Origin: Pseudomonadota bacterium
GTDB taxonomy: Bacteria > Pseudomonadota > Alphaproteobacteria > Acetobacterales > Acetobacteraceae
DNA length: 12,396 nt
NCBI GenBank assembly: GCA_023424475.1
Contig: JAFADX010000082.1
Location: forward strand, 1 to 12,396
Direction of reading: 5' to 3'
Shown: piece by piece, positions 1-6,884 of the stretch
How the letters are laid out: each line of letters opens with the position of its first letter
Numbering within the stretch: the stretch's first letter is position 1
Translations under genes and position numbers: made by a program
Notes under the pieces: generated by a model
Told to the model about the DNA's origin: nothing
Databases searched by the model: none
What the model saw: the letters and a program-made list of their open reading frames with translations, nothing else

Positions 1-487
1 GCCCGGGGGCGGTTCGACCGCCGCTTCCGGCGCGCTGCCCACGACCAAGCCCGCCGCGGCGCCGACACCACCACCGGTGAGCCTTCGGCCGGTCGATTGC
101 GCCGCGCCGGCCGGCTGGACCGCGCAGCGCATCTGCGCCACGCCGGGGATGCGCGACCTCGATGCCGCCGTGGTGCGGGACGTGCAGGCCACGCGCGCAC
201 GCTTCGCCGGCCAGCCGGAGGTGCTGGCGCGGATCGAAGCCGCGGTCGCGGCCTACGGACCCGCGCGCGACGCCTGCGCGCGTGCGCTGGGCCGGCTGCC
301 CCTCGACTGCCTGCAGGAGACGATGGAGGACCTGCAGACGGCGCTGCGGCGTCGCATGGCGGCCGCCACGCCGGGGCGCCGCTACCGCTTCGCCTGCCAG
401 ATCTCCGCGTCGATCTGGCCCGCGAGGTCCGGCATGCTGTCGGCGAGGAAGGTGGGTTCCTCGCCGCGCCGGCGCTGTGCCAGGTAG
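1..487 (+). CDS. LprI/DUF1311-like secreted protein, 5'-partial
   Basis: The frame is open from the left edge of the window (codons in phase with base 2) to a TAG at 485-487, so the true start lies upstream; the GTG at 77 is probably internal. The visible part begins with a Pro/Ala/Thr-rich, linker-like stretch (about 25 residues). A domain follows with four cysteines spaced as in the LprI/YecT (DUF1311) family: VDCAAP, then RICATP followed by the typical M-x-DLD-A, then DACARA and LDCLQE. Family members are periplasmic or outer-membrane proteins. Mycobacterial LprI inhibits lysozyme, but most relatives have no known function. The last ~35 codons lie opposite the 3' end of the convergent symporter gene, and those residues look unlike the domain. 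That could be a genuine overlap or a frame disturbance near base 380. The family call rests on motif reading only, and the upstream domain is not visible. Confidence 0.68.
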   Translation, partial: PGGGSTAASGALPTTKPAAAPTPPPVSLRPVDCAAPAGWTAQRICATPGMRDLDAAVVRDVQATRARFAGQPEVLARIEAAVAAYGPARDACARALGRLPLDCLQETMEDLQTALRRRMAAATPGRRYRFACQISASIWPARSGMLSARKVGSSPRRRCAR

Positions 488-1803
488 TCCTGCGTGAGCC
501 GCACCACCAGGCCCGAGAGCAGCAGGATCGCCACCAGGTTGATCGTCGCCATCAGCCCCATCGAGGCATCGGCGGCATCGAAGACCGTCGCGACACTCTG
601 ATAGGCGCCCCAGATGACCATCGCGAGCACCGCGAGGCGCAGGATCGCGCGCGCCACGTGGCCGTCATGCCCGAGGAAGGTCAGCGCCCCCTCGGCATAG
701 GCGTAGTTGCCGATGATGGAGGTGAAGGCGAAGAAGAAGATCGCGACGGCGACGAAATAGGGGCCGGCGCCGCCGATATGCGCCTCCATCGCCGCCTGCG
801 TGAGCTGCGTGCCGGTCAGCCCGGAGCCCGGCGCGAGCGTGCCGGAGAACAGGATCATCAGCGCCGTCGCCGTGCAGATCAGAAGAGTATCGATGAACAC
901 GCCGAGCGACTGCACGAAGCCCTGGCTGACCGGATGGTGCGGGTCGGGTGTCGCGACGGCGGCGATGTTGGGCGCGCTGCCCATGCCTGCCTCGTTCGAG
1001 AACAACCCGCGCTTCACCCCGTTCAGCATGGCCGCCGCGATCGAGCCCGCCACGCCGCCCGCCGCCTGGGAGACACCGAAGGCGCTGCCGACGATGGTGC
1101 CGAGCATGGCCGGCACCTCCGCCGCATGGACGGCCACGACATAGACCGCGACGCCGAGATACCCCAGCGCCATGAAGGGCACCACGTATTCCGCCACCCG
1201 CGCGATGGTCGTGATGCCGCCGAAGATGATGACCCCCGTGAGCGCCGCGATCAGCACGCCGGTCATGAGCTTCGGCGCCCCGAGCGCGCCCTGCATCGCA
1301 TCCGCGATGGAATTCGCCTGCACGGCGTTGAACACGAGCCCGAAGGAGATGATCAGGCAGACCGAGAACAGCACGCCGGCCCACCGCGCCTTCAGCCCGC
1401 GCCAGAGGTAGAAGGCCGGACCGCCGCGGTACTGCCCTTCGGAGTCCTTGACCTTGTAGAGCTGCGCGAGCGTGCTCTCGGCGAAGGCTGTCGCCATGCC
1501 GAGGGTCGCGACCATCCACATCCAGAAGATCGCCCCCGCCCCGCCGAGGTAGAGCGCGACCGCGACGCCGGCGAGATTGCCGGTGCCGACGCGGGACGCG
1601 AGGCTCGTGCAGAGCGCCTGGAAGGGCGTGATCCCGGCGCGGTCCGTCGCCGAAGATCCGATCACGCAGCGGATCATCTCCGGGAAATGCACGATCTGGA
1701 CCAGTTTCAGCCGGATCGTGAAGTAGAGGCCGACCGCCAGCAGTCCATAGATGAGGACGTAGCCCCAGAAGACAGTGTTCAGGAAGCCGATGATCTGGTC
1801 CAT
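382..1803 (-). CDS. AGCS family sodium:alanine/glycine-type symporter
   Basis: This is an inner-membrane secondary transporter that probably imports a small amino acid or related solute with Na+. The 473-residue protein is normal in length for the alanine or glycine:cation symporter family and is mostly hydrophobic. Family signatures are visible: GITPFQALCTSLASRVGTGN near residues 57-76, YRGGPAFYL near 125-133, and SNEAGMGSAPNIAAVA near 269-284. The N-terminus MDQIIGFLNTVFWG matches how family members begin. The ATG at 1803 is preceded by GGGAG with 7 bases between, so I prefer it to the in-frame GTG at 1821. The gene lies 70 bases downstream of the acyl-CoA synthetase on the same strand with no convincing terminator between them, so read-through from the catabolic operon is plausible. 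Its 3' end overlaps the convergent LprI-like gene by about 106 bases. Substrate specificity cannot be read from the sequence. Confidence 0.93.
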   Translation of the reverse strand: MDQIIGFLNTVFWGYVLIYGLLAVGLYFTIRLKLVQIVHFPEMIRCVIGSSATDRAGITPFQALCTSLASRVGTGNLAGVAVALYLGGAGAIFWMWMVATLGMATAFAESTLAQLYKVKDSEGQYRGGPAFYLWRGLKARWAGVLFSVCLIISFGLVFNAVQANSIADAMQGALGAPKLMTGVLIAALTGVIIFGGITTIARVAEYVVPFMALGYLGVAVYVVAVHAAEVPAMLGTIVGSAFGVSQAAGGVAGSIAAAMLNGVKRGLFSNEAGMGSAPNIAAVATPDPHHPVSQGFVQSLGVFIDTLLICTATALMILFSGTLAPGSGLTGTQLTQAAMEAHIGGAGPYFVAVAIFFFAFTSIIGNYAYAEGALTFLGHDGHVARAILRLAVLAMVIWGAYQSVATVFDAADASMGLMATINLVAILLLSGLVVRLTQDYLAQRRRGEEPTFLADSMPDLAGQIDAEIWQAKR

Positions 1804-1873
1804 CCCTGCACTCCCGGTCACGAGCGGATATCCCAGATCATTCCGGCGCTCGATGCAACCGGAAGTTGGGCGG

Positions 1874-3493
1874 TCAGTCCTCGCGCAGGCCGCGGCGCAG
1901 CTCGAACTTCTGGATCTTGCCGGTCGCCGTCTTGGGCAGCGGGCCGAAGGTGACGTGCCGCGGCGCCTTGAAATGGGCGAGGCTCGCGCGGCAATGGGCG
2001 ATGATGTCGGCCCCGGTCGCGGTCGCGCCCGGCTTCAGCGTGACGAAGGCGTGCGGCACCTCGCCCCATTTCGGGTCGGGGTGGGCGACCACGGCGGCCT
2101 CCATCACCTCGGGGTGCCGGTAGAGCGCCTCCTCGACCTCGAGGCTCGAGATGTTCTCCCCACCCGAGATCACGATGTCCTTCGCGCGGTCCTTCACCTC
2201 GATGTAGCCGTCCGGGTGCAGCACGCCGAGGTCGCCGGTGCGGAACCAGCCATCGACGAAGGCGGCGGCATTGGCCTTGGGATTGCGCAGGTAGCCCTTC
2301 ATCACCGTGTTGCCGCGCAGCGCGATCTCGCCCAGCGTCGTGCCGTCGGCGGGCACGCGCGCGCCGCTCTCCTGGTCGAGCACCGTCGCATCTTCCAGCG
2401 TCGGCAGCGGCACGCCCTGGCGCGCCATGAAGGCGGCCTTCCCGGGCAGGTCGAGATCCGCCAGCTCCGGCTGCCAGGCACAGAGCAGCGAGGGGCCGTA
2501 GCATTCCGTCAGGCCGTAGAGATGCGTGACGTCGAAGCCGAGGCGCTCCATCGCCGCGATGACCGGCGAGGGCGGCGCGGCGCCGCCGGTCGCGATGCCG
2601 ACGCGGTGCGGGAAGCGGCGCTTCTGCTCCTCGGGCGCGTGGATCAGCATGGTCAGGACCACCGGCGCGGCGCAGAGATGCGTGACGCCGTGTTCGGCGA
2701 TCAGCGCGAAGATGCGCGCGGGATCGATGCGGCGCAGGCAGACATGCGTGCCGCCCTGCAGCGTCACTGCCCAGGTATAGGTCCAGCCGTTGCAGTGGAA
2801 CATCGGCAGCGTCCAGAGATAGACGCTGCGCGGCGAGAGCCCGAAGGCCAGCGCATTGCCGCAGGCGTTCAGATAGGCGCCGCGGTGGTGCACCACGACG
2901 CCCTTCGGGTCGCCCGTGGTGCCCGAGGTGTAGGAAAGCGAGATCGCCTTCCATTCGTCCGCCGGAGGCTCCACGGGGAAGGCGGCGTCGCCGGCGGCGA
3001 GGAAGTCCTCGTAGGGCATGGCGTCGATCGCCGCGCCGCCGGGGCCCTCGGGGTCATCGACGACGACGATGCGGGGCGGGTTCGCCACGCCGTCGAGGGC
3101 CGCGGCGACGAGCGCGGCGAACTCGCGGTCCAGCAGCAGCACCTTCGCGCCCGAATGGCCGAGGATGAAGCGCACCGTCGGCGCATCGAGCCGCGTGTTG
3201 ATCGGGCACAGCACCGCATGCGCCATGGGCACGGCCATGTGCGCCTCGAGCATCTCCGGGATGTTCGGGAGCAGCGCCGCGACCACGTCGTCCCGCGTCA
3301 CGCCGGCGCCGCGCAGGGCCGAGGCCAGGCGGCGGCAGCGTTCCAGATACGCCGCATAGGTCATGCGCCGCGCGCCGTGGACGACGGCGGTGCGCCCGGG
3401 CCAGATCCGTGCCGCGCGCGCGAGGAAGGAGACCGGCGAGAGCGGGACGCGGTTCGCGGCCGATGCCGGCAGGTCGTCATCCATGGCCTTCAT
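1874..3493 (-). CDS. AMP-forming acyl-CoA synthetase (LvaE-like position)
   Basis: This ligase activates a carboxylic acid to its CoA thioester with ATP, through an acyl-adenylate, in the cytoplasm. The 539 residues carry the full ANL-superfamily motif set. These are the P-loop YTSGTTGDPKGV (188-199), YGLTE (326-330), the FRTGDLGVLHPDGY hinge region (417-430), KDRAKDIVISGGENISSLEVE (about 434-454) and the C-terminal catalytic lysine in KTATGKIQKF (K526). It closely resembles the broad medium-chain acyl-CoA synthetase group that includes methylmercaptopropionate-CoA-ligase-type enzymes, with HCNGW and WGEVP blocks. The ATG at 3493 overlaps the upstream DUF6285 stop as ATGA. A second ATG at 3484 has AAGGG 9 bases before it and may be the actual start. 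In the operon it would make the CoA ester used by the reductase, kinase and dehydrogenase. Substrate chain length is not predictable here. Confidence 0.95.
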   Translation of the reverse strand: MKAMDDDLPASAANRVPLSPVSFLARAARIWPGRTAVVHGARRMTYAAYLERCRRLASALRGAGVTRDDVVAALLPNIPEMLEAHMAVPMAHAVLCPINTRLDAPTVRFILGHSGAKVLLLDREFAALVAAALDGVANPPRIVVVDDPEGPGGAAIDAMPYEDFLAAGDAAFPVEPPADEWKAISLSYTSGTTGDPKGVVVHHRGAYLNACGNALAFGLSPRSVYLWTLPMFHCNGWTYTWAVTLQGGTHVCLRRIDPARIFALIAEHGVTHLCAAPVVLTMLIHAPEEQKRRFPHRVGIATGGAAPPSPVIAAMERLGFDVTHLYGLTECYGPSLLCAWQPELADLDLPGKAAFMARQGVPLPTLEDATVLDQESGARVPADGTTLGEIALRGNTVMKGYLRNPKANAAAFVDGWFRTGDLGVLHPDGYIEVKDRAKDIVISGGENISSLEVEEALYRHPEVMEAAVVAHPDPKWGEVPHAFVTLKPGATATGADIIAHCRASLAHFKAPRHVTFGPLPKTATGKIQKFELRRGLRED

Positions 3494-3837
3494 CCCTTGC
3501 CGAGGGCGCGCGGGGCGCTGACGGCACAGCGCGCGCGGGTAAGCTCGTCGAGCAGCGCCGCGGCCGCGTCGTGGCCCGCCGAGCCCGGGTCGAAGCCACC
3601 GGCACGGATCCCGGCGGCGAAGGCGCGCGGGTCGCCGGCCAGGGCCGCCATGCGCGCGAGCACCTGCGGCTCCCAGCCCGCATCCTGCGCGGCCTCGCGC
3701 CCGGCGATCGCCATGGCGTTGGCCACCATGCGCGCGGCGAAGGCCTTCTCCGGCGGCAGGGCGGGGAGCAGCTCGTTCAGGAGCACGTCGCGCGCCGTGG
3801 CGAGCAGGTCGGGCGCCTGCGGTTCCTCACGCAGCAT
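3490..3837 (-). CDS. small DUF6285-like protein, kinase partner (LvaB-like)
   Basis: This 115-residue, probably cytosolic, helical protein has no signal peptide or membrane segment. The N-terminal part (LLATARDVLLNELLPAL, then FAARMVANAMAIAGREA) matches my memory of DUF6285 proteins, which are routinely encoded beside APH-type kinases and acyl-CoA dehydrogenases. The ATG at 3837 has a strong GGAGG with 6-base spacing, located inside the end of the phosphotransferase gene. The two reading frames overlap by 11 bases, and its TGA overlaps the ATG of the acyl-CoA synthetase, so all three are translationally coupled. In the P. putida levulinate pathway a similarly small protein, LvaB, is needed for full activity of the kinase LvaA. 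Equivalence with LvaB is inferred from size and context. No catalytic motif is visible, and a role as an accessory subunit is the best guess. Confidence 0.86.
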   Translation of the reverse strand: MLREEPQAPDLLATARDVLLNELLPALPPEKAFAARMVANAMAIAGREAAQDAGWEPQVLARMAALAGDPRAFAAGIRAGGFDPGSAGHDAAAALLDELTRARCAVSAPRALGKG

Positions 3838-4813
3838 CGCGGGCCTCCACCATGCGCAGGATCTCCCATTCCAGGCCCGGGACCATGTGGCCCGTCAGTG
3901 CCAGTTCGAGGTCGCGCTCCACGCCGGAGATGTGGCGTTCCGCCTGGTCCACCGCAATCGAGGCCCAGCGGATATGCGCGGCAAGCTCCCACCAGCGCAC
4001 GCGCGCATCGTCGACGGCGCCGTAGCCTTCATAGAGCGCCGCGCGCGGGCCGATGCCGCCGGCTTCCTGCCCGTCACTGCCGAAGCGCCAGCACTTCGCG
4101 CAGAACCAGCCGAGGTCGGCATGCGGGTCCGACCAGATCGAGAATTCCCAGTCGAGCACCGCCGTCACGCCGCCTTCGTCCAGCATGAGGTTGCCGGTGC
4201 GGAAGTCGTTGTGGACGAGCACGGGCAGGACCGGCGGCGGCGCGGTGCGTTCCAGGTGCCGCAGGCCCCATTCCAGCACCGGCCGCGGCCTGCGCTGGCG
4301 GTCGAGCGCCGCGCGCTGGCCGGCGACGAAGGCAAGGCACGGATCGTCCGGCGGCGCGCCGAGGAAGGCGAGGTCCTCGCGCGGCGGCCGGATGGCGTGG
4401 ATGCGCGCGAGTTCCCGACCCAGCGCGCGCACGCAGGCCACGCGGCCGCCTCCCAGCGTCTCGCTCTTCACCACGCGATGCGCCGCGGCGGTGCCGCCGA
4501 CGCGCCGCATGACGAAGAAGGGCGCGCCGGTCACGGCGACGTCCTCGCAGAGGAACAGCGGCTCCGGCACCGTCACCCCGGCGGCGAAGGCCGCGCGCAG
4601 CAGCGCGAATTCCTGCGCCCGGCCGTGGCTGACCGCGAGCGTCGCCGCGTTGTCCGTGCGCAGCACCCAGGCGCGGCCATCCGAGACATCCAGCGCCCAG
4701 TTCTGCTGGATCGCCCCGCCGGACAGCAGCGCCATGCGCCCGATGGCCAGCGCCGCATCACCCGTCGCCGCCCGCAGCCACTCCGTCAGGCGGGTGCGGC
4801 GCGCCTCATCCAT
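3827..4813 (-). CDS. APH-family phosphotransferase (LvaA / ACAD10-11 kinase-like)
   Basis: This is an ATP-dependent small-molecule kinase of the aminoglycoside/choline kinase fold, 328 residues, as usual for stand-alone members. The Brenner motif is HNDFRTGNLML at 201-211, with catalytic base D203 and metal ligand N208. It is followed by the DFG-equivalent DWEF at 221-224 and the HADLGWF block at 231-237. The N-lobe shows SGGAIQQNWAL (31-41) and a VLRTDN strand carrying no classical lysine but an arginine (R52). Standing beside an acyl-CoA dehydrogenase, it resembles the kinase half of ACAD10/11 and LvaA, which phosphorylate the 4-hydroxyl of 4-hydroxyacyl-CoAs, rather than an antibiotic-resistance enzyme. 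The ATG at 4813 overlaps the end of the dehydrogenase gene by 8 bases and has only a weak SD, which suggests translational coupling. The fold is certain from motifs; the substrate is inferred from the operon. Confidence 0.92.
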   Translation of the reverse strand: MDEARRTRLTEWLRAATGDAALAIGRMALLSGGAIQQNWALDVSDGRAWVLRTDNAATLAVSHGRAQEFALLRAAFAAGVTVPEPLFLCEDVAVTGAPFFVMRRVGGTAAAHRVVKSETLGGGRVACVRALGRELARIHAIRPPREDLAFLGAPPDDPCLAFVAGQRAALDRQRRPRPVLEWGLRHLERTAPPPVLPVLVHNDFRTGNLMLDEGGVTAVLDWEFSIWSDPHADLGWFCAKCWRFGSDGQEAGGIGPRAALYEGYGAVDDARVRWWELAAHIRWASIAVDQAERHISGVERDLELALTGHMVPGLEWEILRMVEARDAA

Positions 4814-6017
4814 GCCCGGCCTGGCCCCAACGGAAGAAGCCGTCGCCCTCGGCGCGCAGCAGGTTGGCGAGCACCATGCGGTGCACCTCCGATGCGCCGT
4901 CCACCAGCCGCGCCTGGCGCGCGTAGCGGTAGATCCACTCGATCACCGTGTCCTTGGAATAGCCGCGCGCGCCGAGCAGCTGCAACGCCGTGTCCACCGA
5001 CTTCTGCAGGGCATCGGCGACGACGATCTTGGCCATCGACACCTCCTTGCGCGCGAAGGAGCCCTGGTCGAGCGCCCAGGCCGCGCGCATGGTCAGCATC
5101 CGGCCGATCTCGATCTCCATCGCCGCCTGGCCGACCAGGCCCTGCACGCTCTCGCGGTCGATCAGCTTCGCGCCGAAGGAATCGCGCAGCTTGATGCGTT
5201 CCATCGCGATCTCGAGCGAACGGCGCGCGAGGCCCGTCCAGCGCATGCAATGCGTCAGCCGCGCGACGCCGAGGCGCATCTGCGTCACCTTCAGCCCGTC
5301 GCCGACGTTCAGCAGGCGCTGGCTGTCCGGCACCTCCAGCCCGTCGAATTCGAGCTCGCAATGCCCGCCATGTTCCTCCGGCCCCATGATCGGGATGCGG
5401 CGGACGATCCTCCAGCCCGGCGTGTCGGACTTGAACAGGAAGGCCGACAGCCCCTTGCGCTCGTCGTCGGAGGTGCGCGCGATGATGATGAAGATCTTCG
5501 CGTTGCCCGCGCCGGTGATGAACCACTTGCGCCCGGTGATGCGCCAGCGGTCGTTCCCGGCGGGCTCGGCCTTCGTGTAGGTCAGGTTGGGGTCGGATCC
5601 GCAGCCATCGGGCTCCGTCATCGCGAAGGCCGACTGCACGTCGCCGTTGACGATGGGCCGCAGCCACTCGGCCTTCATCGCCTCCGGCAGCACCTTGTCG
5701 AGGATCATCATGTTCCCGTCGTCGGGCGCGGCGCTGTTGAACACCACGGGCCCGAAGATGGAGCGGTTCATCTCCTCGTAGCAGGCGGCCATGCCGATGC
5801 GCGGCAGCCCCATGCCGCCCAGCGCCTTCGGCATCTGCAATGCCCAGATCCCCGCTGCCCTGGCCTGCCGCCGCATCTCGGCGAGCACATGCGGCGCGAT
5901 GTTCTCGTGCTCGTCATAGCTGGCGCGGTCGGCTTCGAGCGGGATCAGCCGCTCGTCGACGAAGCGGCGGATGCGGATCCGGATGTCCTCGATCTCGGGC
6001 GGCAGGGTGAAGTCCAT
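4806..6017 (-). CDS. acyl-CoA dehydrogenase, ACAD10/11-like (LvaC-like)
   Basis: This FAD-dependent acyl-CoA dehydrogenase-fold protein has 403 residues, the normal length. It has an N-terminal helical domain (about 1-125), the flavin and substrate block FAMTEPDGCGSDPN (131-144), TGRKWFITGAGNAK (161-174), a beta domain to about 235, and a C-terminal helical domain with RDSFGAKLIDRESVQ (278-292) and GARGYSKDTVIEW (349-361). Where medium-chain enzymes have the catalytic Glu in YEGT, this protein has LVDGASEVHR (371-380), with Asp373 at that position. That resembles the DGPDEVH of ACAD10/11-type enzymes. The ATG at 6017 has AGGA 9 bases upstream, overlapping the stop of the preceding SDR. The frame stays open far upstream, but that part lies antisense to or inside the SDR gene and is not coding. 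In the proposed pathway it eliminates phosphate from a 4-phosphoacyl-CoA to give an enoyl-CoA. Ordinary alpha,beta-dehydrogenation remains possible. Confidence 0.95.
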   Translation of the reverse strand: MDFTLPPEIEDIRIRIRRFVDERLIPLEADRASYDEHENIAPHVLAEMRRQARAAGIWALQMPKALGGMGLPRIGMAACYEEMNRSIFGPVVFNSAAPDDGNMMILDKVLPEAMKAEWLRPIVNGDVQSAFAMTEPDGCGSDPNLTYTKAEPAGNDRWRITGRKWFITGAGNAKIFIIIARTSDDERKGLSAFLFKSDTPGWRIVRRIPIMGPEEHGGHCELEFDGLEVPDSQRLLNVGDGLKVTQMRLGVARLTHCMRWTGLARRSLEIAMERIKLRDSFGAKLIDRESVQGLVGQAAMEIEIGRMLTMRAAWALDQGSFARKEVSMAKIVVADALQKSVDTALQLLGARGYSKDTVIEWIYRYARQARLVDGASEVHRMVLANLLRAEGDGFFRWGQAGHG

Positions 6018-6026
6018 GGCGCGTCG

Positions 6027-6030
6027 TCCT
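6027..6030 (-). promoter_or_regulatory. ribosome binding site of the acyl-CoA dehydrogenase
   Basis: The sense strand reads AGGA, then 9 bases, then the ATG at 6017. The site overlaps the TAG of the upstream SDR (6029-6031), so ribosomes finishing the SDR arrive on this site. It selects 6017 as the start within a frame that is open much further upstream. Confidence 0.6.
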
Positions 6031-6796
6031 AGAGCGGGTTGATCGAATGGCCGCCATCCACGGTGACCGTCGTGCCCGTCATGTGGGCGCCGGCGCCGGA
6101 GGCGAGCAGCAGGAGGGGTCCCGTCAGATCCTCGGGCGAGCCGAGCCGCCGCTGCGGGATGCGCTTGATCATCGCCCGGCCGGGCTCGGAGGCGAAATAG
6201 TCGCGGTTGATGTCGGTCGCGACGTAGCCCGGCGCGATCGCGTTCACGCGGATGCCGTAGCGGGCCAGTTCCACCGCCATCTGCCGGGTCAGGTGCAGCA
6301 GCCCGGCCTTGGCCGCGGTATAGCCCGCCACGCCCGGGATCACGCGTTCCCCGAGGACCGAGGCGATGTTGATGATGGTGCCCGGCCGCTTCGCCGCGGC
6401 AAGACGCCGCGCCGCCTCCTGCCCGACCAGGAAGCAGCCGCGCAGGTTGACGGCCATCACCCCGTCCCAGTCCGCTGCTTCCTGCTGCAGGAAGGGCCTG
6501 GTCACCGCGATGCCGGCATTGTTGACCAGGATGTCGCAGGGTCCGCCCAGCGCGGCCTCGGCCGCATCGAAGGCTGTGGCGATGCGCGCCGCGTCGGTCA
6601 CATCCAGCGCCACCGGCGCGGCGCCCGCGCCGAGTTCCCCGGCCAGCGCCGCGACGGCGTCCATCCGCCGTGCCGCCAGCGCCACCCGCGCCCCCGCGCC
6701 ATGCAGCACGCGCGCGAAATGCGCCCCCAGCACGCCGGAAGCGCCCGTCACGAAGGCGCGGCGGCCCTCCAGCGAGAACAGCCCGGCAAGATCCAT
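6029..6796 (-). CDS. SDR family oxidoreductase (LvaD-like position)
   Basis: This classical short-chain dehydrogenase/reductase has 255 residues. It contains the Rossmann motif TGASGVLG (17-24), NNAG (92-95), the structural Asn in VNLRG (N117) and the catalytic triad S146, Y159, K163 in NIASVLGE and YTAAK. The C-terminal signature VDGGHSINPL is typical. After strand beta-2 (VALAARR) there is no acidic residue but two arginines, which favours NADP(H) over NAD(H). The ATG at 6796 has AAGGGA about 4-5 bases upstream. An in-frame extension to 6934 runs into the divergent gene and is rejected. It is the first gene of the leftward operon, 11 bases before the dehydrogenase. By analogy with LvaD it would interconvert a 4-keto and 4-hydroxyacyl-CoA. 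A beta-ketoacyl or 3-hydroxyacyl reductase role is an alternative that the sequence cannot exclude. Confidence 0.95.
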   Translation of the reverse strand: MDLAGLFSLEGRRAFVTGASGVLGAHFARVLHGAGARVALAARRMDAVAALAGELGAGAAPVALDVTDAARIATAFDAAEAALGGPCDILVNNAGIAVTRPFLQQEAADWDGVMAVNLRGCFLVGQEAARRLAAAKRPGTIINIASVLGERVIPGVAGYTAAKAGLLHLTRQMAVELARYGIRVNAIAPGYVATDINRDYFASEPGRAMIKRIPQRRLGSPEDLTGPLLLLASGAGAHMTGTTVTVDGGHSINPL

Positions 6797-6808
6797 GGCG
6801 TCCCTTCT

Positions 6809-6823
6809 CCCTCGCCCCGAGGG
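6809..6823. repeat. inverted repeat CCCTCG-CCC-CGAGGG
   Basis: A perfect 6-base dyad with a 3-base spacer lies in the divergent gap, 12 bases upstream of the leftward SDR start codon. On the minus strand it falls in the likely 5' leader, so it could be an operator or an RNA hairpin near the ribosome binding site. Such GC dyads also occur by chance in this base composition. Confidence 0.4.
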
Positions 6824-6832
6824 GTGCCACCC
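6822..6832. repeat. inverted repeat GGGTG-C-CACCC
   Basis: A perfect 5-base dyad around a single central base overlaps the right arm of the neighbouring CCCTCG/CGAGGG dyad by two bases. The two could form mutually exclusive hairpins or a composite operator. Function is not established. Confidence 0.35.
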
Positions 6833-6872
6833 GTTGCGCCGCCCGGCAAGCCCCGCGATGCTCCGCCGGCAC

Positions 6873-6878
6873 AGGAGG
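6873..6878 (+). promoter_or_regulatory. ribosome binding site AGGAGG of the rightward SDR
   Basis: A perfect AGGAGG stands 6 bases before the ATG at 6885 and decides the start. Upstream in-frame start codons (for example at 6858) lack such a site and would place the start inside the divergent promoter gap. Confidence 0.8.
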
Positions 6879-6884
6879 GCACGG

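Larger units (their letters stand above)
6797..6884. promoter_or_regulatory. divergent intergenic region with two overlapping dyads
   Basis: This 88-base gap separates the start codons of the leftward catabolic operon and the rightward SDR gene, so it must hold elements for at least one direction unless transcription begins inside a gene. No convincing sigma70 -35/-10 pair is visible in either direction, as is common in GC-rich genomes. The notable content is the pair of inverted repeats described separately at 6809-6823 and 6822-6832, plus the strong SD at 6873-6878. Confidence 0.5.

Noticed and set aside
1804..1873. Terminator between the acyl-CoA synthetase and the symporter
   Set aside because: No stem longer than about 4 bases and no T-run was found, so I do not call one.
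3827..4813. Aminoglycoside resistance gene
   Set aside because: The fold is APH-like, but the operon with acyl-CoA enzymes and the small partner protein points to acyl-CoA catabolism. Nothing suggests mobility.
97..5194. Very long + strand open frames (97-1953 and 1775-5194) across the leftward genes
   Set aside because: They are antisense to genes with full, recognisable motif sets, and their translations are Arg/His/Ala-rich low-complexity sequence with no domain. Long empty antisense frames are expected at this GC content.
6781..6850. Ten-base direct repeat GCCCGGCAAG at 6781 and 6841
   Set aside because: One copy lies in coding sequence, the motif is simple GC-rich, and there is no third copy or element boundary. 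Chance is the likely cause.
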